DNA from: Hemicentrotus pulcherrimus
Taxonomy: Eukaryota; Echinodermata; Echinoidea; Camarodonta; Strongylocentrotidae
Length of the DNA: 25,768 bases
Direction: 5' to 3'
Assembly (NCBI GenBank): GCA_003118195.1
Contig: BEXV01002335.1
Location: forward strand, 17,448 to 43,215
In this document: one piece after another, positions 23,801-25,768 of the stretch
Numbering within the stretch: the first letter of the stretch is position 1
Layout of the letters: each line of letters begins with the position of its first letter
The notes under the pieces: generated by a model
What the model saw: only the letters and a program-made list of their open reading frames with translations
What the model was told of the DNA's origin: nothing
Databases searched by the model: none
Translations under genes and position numbers: made by a program

Positions 23801-24997
23801 AATACTTGTATTTCTAGCAGTTCACCACCCCTAGAAAGTGATACAAGCCATAGTTTTTCAAACACAATTCGGACTTAAACATGAATGTTTGTCTTTAGAT
23901 AGTGAGTTTTATTTCTGTTCATTCAAGTTGAACAGTTGAATACATTTAATATCTTTCATTTTTATGAAAGGTCTCTATGACTAATTGTTGAGTGTAGATA
24001 AAATATTTTTCCACCCACATTACATTAATGCCACCTTATTCAAAATAATATACGCTGTATGATTAATTAAATCAACAACAGCAACAACTACAACATAAAT
24101 GATGGTTTTCCATTTATTATCGCCAATGCAATTGAATCCAAAGCATTTACCAACCTTTGTTTGTAATCACCCTGGTACCTATTTACATGTAAAGTATACA
24201 TGTAACATGAACTGATGAAGTAATTTTTATCTAGGTTGCCTTTCTCCTTCATTCTTTTGTGATATTGACCAATGATTTTGTATCTTTAGGATAATATGAT
24301 GCATTTATCTTTCTTCTTCTCTCGATCTCTCCATTCTTTTTTCTTCCATCATTCATTCTCTCCTTCAAACTCTGATGCTAAGGATACTATAAAGCTTTGC
24401 CTATCTTCTTTCAATTTCTCCTTTATTGTTTTGAAAGATGAAATTAATGATTTTTTTTCTTCTTGTACATGTAGGATGTGGTACCGAAGTGTTAACATCA
24501 TATTGGCTCATCTTCTTGGTTACTGATTCCAAACAACAGCCTGTGCATGAGGTTCACTGTGACAGCATTCAAGCAACAGGCTGGAGCAGGGCAAATTCAA
24601 TGTTTGGTGCTGGTGTGATCACCACGTCATTCGTTAGCACAAAATTGTTTGGAACCAGCAACCTTAGCGACATGGCCAGTAGGACGTCACACTTCGGTAC
24701 TCTTATTATCATACATTTATCTTTCTTCTATCCTCCGGCTCTCTTCCGTCTACTAAATGTTTTTTTTTTCTTCGTTCAGTCTCTCCTTCACATGCTGAAG
24801 CTTAGGAAGCACCTGACGGAGCCTGAGGTGCGCTACTTCATGCTACAGATCATAGAAGGCGTCCGTTATCTTCACAGTCACTGCGTCATCCATAGAGATC
24901 TCAAGCTTGGCAACATGTTCCTTACAGATACAATGGGTGTTAAGATCGGGGACTTTGGGTTAGCCGCTAAACTGGAGTTTGAGGGAGATAGAAAAAG
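3353..24997 (+). CDS. plk1: Polo-like kinase gene (PLK1-like), 5' part: join(3353..3655,17705..17812,21121..21237,24780..24997), 3' incomplete
   Basis: Joining four exons gives 248 residues of a Ser/Thr kinase. Visible landmarks are the Gly-rich loop GKGGFARC (residues 100-107), catalytic K122 in YAGKIVPK, alpha-C E141, the hinge LELC (170-173), HRDLKLGN with D216/K218/N221, F223 and DFG D234. Human PLK1 has K82, E101, L130-C133, D176, N181, F183 and D194, a constant offset of 40, so the domain aligns without gaps. [30 protein letters not shown] and EFEGDRKR favour PLK1 over PLK2/3; GGFARCYE and LTEPEVRY are shared more widely in the family. PLK1 drives mitotic entry, centrosome maturation and cytokinesis; applying that role here is inference. 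The window ends before the T-loop Thr, the kinase C-lobe and the polo boxes. The family call is firm; the PLK1 subfamily is likely. Confidence 0.88.
3970..4914. mobile_element. 945-bp foldback DNA element with long inverted arms
   Basis: The left arm 4126-4229 and right arm 4579-4682 are reverse complements over 104 bases without gaps, with about eight mismatches. The outer ends also mirror each other: GGCCTGAGTC at 3970 against GGCCCGAGTC read inward from 4914. TA lies directly outside both ends, a possible TA target-site duplication. Between ends and arms the two halves are diverged, with C/G-rich ends (CCCGGG blocks). The ~350-base centre encodes no recognisable protein. It looks like a non-autonomous DNA transposon or foldback element in intron 1. 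Confidence 0.75.
5648..5861. repeat. GA-rich microsatellite/purine tract
   Basis: Dominated by (GA)n runs, the longest near 5812-5836, interrupted by short A- and G-rich pieces. Open frames on the opposite strand (Ser/Leu/Phe-rich) are only translations of this tract. Confidence 0.9.
6410..6612. repeat. AGG/AAG-rich polypurine tract
   Basis: Nearly all A and G for about 200 bases, with GGA, GAA and AGG steps. A second shorter purine block follows at about 6686-6740. Such tracts can adopt triplex structures; no coding is supported. Confidence 0.85.
6617..6639. repeat. AAATCCAGGATTTT palindromic word, first copy
   Basis: GCAAAATCCAGGATTTTGC is a perfect palindrome around a central A. A 21-base stretch starting ATGAGC recurs at 15984-16004 with one mismatch. 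Confidence 0.7.
7077..7366. mobile_element. 290-bp MITE-like element with TA-flanked inverted ends
   Basis: The left end begins GGCCTGCCTTCATCAGCTCG and the right end, read inward, GGCCTGTCTTCATCAGCTTG; the inverted match runs about 25 bases with two mismatches. TA flanks both ends. The interior repeats short motifs such as GATGAAGAC, TTCAGGCTGG and GATATTTTGC, which is typical of subterminal repeats. It is non-coding. The GGCCTG end motif and TA flanks resemble those of the 945-bp element upstream, so a related transposase could have moved both; that is inference. Confidence 0.75.
8161..8186. repeat. (CT)n microsatellite
   Basis: A simple CT dinucleotide run in intron 1. Confidence 0.9.
10500..10511. 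other. C homopolymer with an unresolved base
   Basis: Eleven C followed by N, then TACATG. It marks low-quality or merged sequence, so the true length is uncertain. Confidence 0.9.
11808..11827. repeat. (TACATG)n hexamer array
   Basis: Three and a third perfect units directly after TACATTG, a common variant of the same motif here. Confidence 0.9.
12092..12183. repeat. 23-base direct repeat, 69-base period
   Basis: AGCCGAACGGGAGCTACCTG begins at 12092 and AGCCAAACGGGAGCTCCCTG at 12161; the 23-base copies differ at two sites. Both sit in a locally GC-rich patch, perhaps the end of an old element. Confidence 0.75.
12289..12314. repeat. (TACATG)n hexamer array
   Basis: Four and a third perfect TACATG units, the longest TACATG run I found. 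Shorter runs of the same hexamer recur throughout (e.g. 1954-1967, 7734-7747, 9421-9440, 13531-13544). Confidence 0.9.
13925..13956. repeat. Short tandem duplication of ATTTACAAGCCAATC
   Basis: The 15-base word occurs at 13925-13939 and 13942-13956 (17-base period). Each copy contains a CCAAT pentamer. It is probably a local replication slip. Confidence 0.75.
15499..15524. repeat. Nine-base tandem repeat (CACTGACCT)n
   Basis: Two full units and a partial third of CACTGACCT. Confidence 0.85.
15984..16004. repeat. AAATCCAGGATTTT palindromic word, second copy
   Basis: Matches 6617-6637 at 20 of 21 positions. It lies just upstream of the AGGTCA repeat and may be the edge of a dispersed element. 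Confidence 0.65.
16071..16700. repeat. Interspersed repeat with ~180-bp internal tandem units and AGGTCA runs
   Basis: Opens with GTCTCGCCTGCGTAGC and a GC-rich GGCGGCGACGG stretch, unlike the surrounding AT-rich DNA. Then come units containing the near-palindrome CTTAACCTAAGGTTAAG (twice, near 16160 and 16351), TTAGTCAATGAAACTTGGAC (twice), ATCAAGTATC-like steps and GGTCAAAGGTCATTT (three times, near 16300, 16497 and 16663). The third unit is more diverged. I recall close relatives scattered in marine invertebrate genomes. No protein is encoded. The ends are approximate. Confidence 0.75.
17409..17438. repeat. (GA)n microsatellite, imperfect
   Basis: AGAGAGATAGAGAGAGAG-type run about 270 bases before the exon 2 acceptor. 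Confidence 0.8.
17705..17812 (+). CDS. plk1: plk exon 2: glycine-rich loop and catalytic lysine
   Basis: Encodes 36 residues from [10 protein letters not shown] to KPSQREK. The acceptor is a long pyrimidine tract ending ctttgtag and the donor is GTTAGT; both borders are phase 0. It completes the Gly-rich loop begun in exon 1 (LLGK|GGFARC) and contains YAGKIVPK with the ATP-binding Lys122. Cys107 in the loop matches the PLK1-family Cys67 equivalent. The end, KPSQREK, corresponds to KPHQREK in vertebrate PLKs. It lies 14 kb downstream of exon 1, so the loop is assembled across a very long intron. Confidence 0.93.
17901..17943. repeat. Perfect 13-base inverted repeat (hairpin)
   Basis: CCCTCCCCTTCCT at 17901-17913 is exactly complementary to AGGAAGGGGAGGG at 17931-17943, with a 17-base loop. 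It lies about 90 bases after the exon 2 donor and would form a stable hairpin in the pre-mRNA. Confidence 0.85.
18709..18870 (-). mobile_element. LINE-like 3' tail fragment, reverse orientation
   Basis: CTTCAATTCAATTCAAG followed by TTTATTTCC reads on the minus strand as GGAAATAAA then a (TTGAA)n tail. That is the typical 3' end of CR1/L2-type non-LTR retrotransposons. Upstream in that orientation is GATAGGCCTGTTGGCC-type sequence, which I associate with the 3' UTRs of such elements. No reverse-transcriptase coding is present, so it would be a severely 5'-truncated copy. The left boundary is clear; the right is a guess. Confidence 0.45.
20516..20530. repeat. (TA)n microsatellite
   Basis: A short perfect TA run next to TACATG, about 130 bases before the exon 3 array. 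Confidence 0.85.
20662..20747 (+). pseudogene. Degenerate copy A of plk exon 3
   Basis: Follows an ...ttaatag acceptor-like end and aligns to the start of exon 3. The segment from gtccatgcac to cacttcc differs from the real exon at only two sites. Translated from within, it reads [19 protein letters not shown]. The GA-rich beginning has an extra base, so splicing from this AG would be out of frame with exon 2. After ENT.. it diverges from the hinge coding seen in exon 3. The start codon position is GCG-like rather than ATG. A possible GT at catg|gtgaaa exists, but nothing shows it is used. Confidence 0.85.
20826..20913 (+). pseudogene. Degenerate copy B of plk exon 3
   Basis: Follows ...tttttagtag and reads [20 protein letters not shown], then [16 protein letters not shown], in the correct phase. 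It stays open until a TAA after ISNLL. It keeps the frame best of the three copies but lacks the hinge (ILLELCR) and a donor at the equivalent position. Differences from exon 3 include H to C, R to W and H to N. If included by splicing it would end translation early. Confidence 0.88.
20978..21061 (+). pseudogene. Degenerate copy C of plk exon 3
   Basis: Follows a good acceptor-like ...ttattattag and reads [20 protein letters not shown], then KHF and an in-frame TAA at the position of Gln in exon 3. It has no hinge coding and no donor. It abuts the intron end that precedes the real exon, 143 bases upstream of it. The missense changes at conserved sites (I to N, G to S) and the stop show it is not under kinase constraint. 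Confidence 0.9.
21121..21237 (+). CDS. plk1: plk exon 3: alpha-C helix to hinge; intact last member of a tandem exon array
   Basis: Encodes 39 residues, [24 protein letters not shown] then [15 protein letters not shown] in the same frame. The acceptor is ttttttattag, the donor GTGAGT, and both borders are phase 0. Glu141 pairs with Lys122. The stretch ILLELCR provides the gatekeeper Leu and hinge, as in PLK1 VVLELCR. Three decayed copies of its first ~85 bases lie immediately upstream (20662, 20826, 20978). Only this copy has the hinge-coding second half, a donor and an uninterrupted frame that joins exons 2 and 4. His at the LRHPH position agrees with vertebrate PLK1/PLK3, whereas all three decayed copies have Asn there. 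Confidence 0.94.
22631..22660. repeat. G-run/C-run hairpin
   Basis: AGGGGAGGGGG... followed by AGG and nine C then T makes a self-complementary G/C tract in AT-rich DNA. It is prone to sequencing and assembly error. Confidence 0.75.
22987..23031. repeat. ~22-base tandem duplication, AT-rich
   Basis: AATTGTTTTTATTTCTAATA and AATTGTTTTATTTCTAATAT begin the two adjacent copies, which differ by one T. Confidence 0.8.
24357..24392 (+). pseudogene. Degenerate copy of the start of plk exon 4
   Basis: The 28 bases at 24357-24384 match the first 28 of exon 4 at 23 positions. In the same phase they read [10 protein letters not shown] against [10 protein letters not shown], then LL and a TAA. The acceptor CAG is CAT here, so it cannot splice at this point. 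The preceding T-rich tract is also copied: CATTTATCTTTCTTCT occurs at 24302-24317 and again at 24714-24729 in front of the real exon. Homology is lost after the relic. Confidence 0.68.
24481..24700. mobile_element. 220-bp inverted-repeat (foldback/MITE-like) insertion just upstream of exon 4
   Basis: The ends are perfect 12-base inverted repeats, GTACCGAAGTGT at 24481-24492 and its complement at 24689-24700. Inside, GGTTACTGATTCCAAACAA (24518-24536) is mirrored at 24645-24663 with two mismatches at the same distance from the end, so the element folds on itself. It lies between the exon 4 relic and the real exon 4. No clear target-site duplication is seen and no protein is encoded. It may be a non-autonomous DNA element or an ancient palindrome. 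Confidence 0.6.
24780..24997 (+). CDS. plk1: plk exon 4: catalytic loop and DFG motif
   Basis: Encodes 72 residues plus two bases, from [19 protein letters not shown] to [12 protein letters not shown]. The acceptor is ttttcttcgttcag; the donor GTTTGT follows AAAAAG at 24998, leaving a phase-2 border. HRDLKLGN (Asp216, Lys218, Asn221) and GDFG (Asp234) are intact, so this part looks catalytically competent. Phe223 matches PLK1 Phe183. The following exon should begin with the last base of a Lys/Arg codon and continue into the T-loop (TLCGTPN-like), but it is not in this window. A decayed copy of the first 28 bases of this exon and its polypyrimidine tract lies ~420 bases upstream. Confidence 0.94.
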
Positions 24998-25112
24998 GTT
25001 TGTATTTAATAGTGACCTTTGTTGTGATGATAATGAATGATTTCCGATTATGTGTTACACTTAGTGCTGAAAATGCCTTCAAGTTAATCTTAAAGTTGTG
25101 ATGATTATTTTA

Positions 25113-25335
25113 GAGGTGTCGTAGTCGAGTGGTTTAAAGCACCTGAGTTGAAATGCAAAGGTTGTGGGTTATATCCCCAACACAGCACTAATGCCTTTTG
25201 GCAAGGCATCACTACACATTTGCCACTCCATACCCAGGAGGGAATGGTAGGATGGTGAAAGCCTTTGTGATAGAAATCATCATATGCCCTCACAGTGACG
25301 TTATGGTAGGAATACTCCCCAGGGTATGTAAAGTG
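25113..25335 (+). mobile_element. tRNA-derived SINE-like element
   Basis: A tRNA-like head starts at 25113. It has an A-box-like TCGTAGTCGAGTGG (25119-25132), a loop TTGAAAT with a TGA triplet as in serine tRNA, and a degraded B-box GGTTATATCCC (25167-25177). It continues past the tRNA part into ACAGCACTAATGCC...GGCAAGGCATC and a GGTAGGATGGTGAAAGCC segment. That body type follows tRNA heads in marine-animal SINEs, from general recall. The B-box lacks the usual GTTCGA core, so this copy is probably inactive. The 3' boundary is approximate. Confidence 0.65.
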
Positions 25336-25419
25336 TGCACACTGCGCGTGAATGAATCTGATTATTTACATGCAATTAATCCAACGTTTTGTACATATGG
25401 GGGGGGGTGGAGGGGGGTG

Positions 25420-25506
25420 CAAAAGTTTGTGTAACCTGACAACCTGACACACCCTTACCATCATGAATATAGATTTTCACAAAAGTTTGTGTAACCTGAC
25501 AACCTG
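25420..25506. repeat. 27-base direct repeat, 60-base period
   Basis: Positions 25420-25446 and 25480-25506 are identical, containing AAAGTTTGTGTAACCTGAC and a trailing AACCTG. The intervening 33 bases are unrelated. Confidence 0.85.
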
Positions 25507-25768
25507 GCCCAAATGTGAATGAGTGATGAAACAAAGTTAGCCCAGTAGTCCCAGTTACAAATAACCAAAGATAAAAATAGATAGGGAGCCATGTATAATA
25601 GCCAATGTCTAGAACAAAAAAAGCGCCGAGCAGGCAAGCAAATCTCTGACTCAGTCATTATTAAGAGTCAAGGTAATGAACTATATTAGAACTCTGGATG
25701 GGGGCAATGTTTGAGAAAGAGAGGGGTAACAGAGTTTGTGAGAGAGAAGAGATTTGGAGGGGGGGGGG

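Larger units (their letters stand above)
21238..24779 (+). other. plk intron 3 (3,542 bases)
   Basis: Bounded by GTGAGT and CGTTCAG, phase 0. It contains G runs at ~21941, a G/C hairpin at 22631-22660, a short AT-rich tandem repeat at 22987-23031, the exon 4 relic and the 220-bp inverted-repeat element. The stretch 23040-24290 has no feature I can name. Confidence 0.88.
24998..25768 (+). other. Start of plk intron 4, running off the window
   Basis: Begins GTTTGT. It carries the SINE-like element, a G-rich stretch (25400-25418), a 27-base direct repeat and a terminal purine/G run. The next kinase exon (T-loop) was not found before the window end. Confidence 0.75.

Noticed and set aside
3353..24997. 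PLK2 or PLK3 orthologue instead of PLK1
   Set aside because: GGFARCYE and LTEPEVRY are shared with PLK2/3, but [26 protein letters not shown] and EGDRKR fit PLK1 better. Final proof needs the polo boxes, which are outside the window.
24438..25040. A 200-residue open frame ending in kinase sequence
   Set aside because: Only the part from 24780 is kinase exon; the upstream ~110 residues are translated intron, including the inverted-repeat element and the T-rich tract before a clear acceptor.
25113..25188. A functional tRNA-Ser gene
   Set aside because: The B-box is degenerate, the acceptor ends do not pair convincingly, there is no proper serine variable arm, and SINE-type sequence continues downstream.

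Overview
This is AT-rich eukaryotic DNA: one intron-containing gene spread over about 22 kb of repeat-dense non-coding sequence. The dense TACATGTA/TACATG repeats, a module with CTTAACCTAAGGTTAAG and AGGTCA runs, a tRNA-derived SINE-like element and short inverted-repeat elements together suggest a marine invertebrate. A sea urchin or related deuterostome is my best guess, but no species marker is present. Runs of C or G at both window ends, and an N inside a C run at 10511, suggest draft contigs broken at homopolymers.

The gene is a polo-like kinase on the + strand. Four exons with canonical GT/AG borders (3353-3655, 17705-17812, 21121-21237, 24780-24997) give 248 residues plus two bases of the next codon. 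They cover a Pro/Ser-rich N-terminus, the Gly-rich loop, the catalytic Lys, the alpha-C Glu, the hinge, the HRDLKLGN catalytic loop and DFG. Every landmark sits exactly 40 residues later than in human PLK1, without gaps. The rest of the activation loop and the polo boxes lie beyond the right edge.

Layout. 1-3352: upstream DNA with repeat fragments, an inverted repeat and weak candidates for 5' exons. Intron 1 (14 kb): a 945-bp foldback element, purine-rich satellites, a 290-bp MITE-like element, TACATG arrays and a ~630-bp repeat. Intron 2 (3.3 kb): a LINE-like 3' tail, then a tandem array of decayed copies of exon 3 abutting the real exon. Intron 3 (3.5 kb): G/C hairpins, then a decayed copy of the start of exon 4, followed by a 220-bp inverted-repeat element. 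24998-25768: the next intron, with a SINE-like element.

The most unusual feature is the local exon turnover in this kinase gene. There are three degenerate upstream copies of exon 3 in a ~145-165 bp tandem array and one degenerate upstream copy of the exon 4 start. Each lies just upstream of its intact counterpart. No second functional gene is supported.
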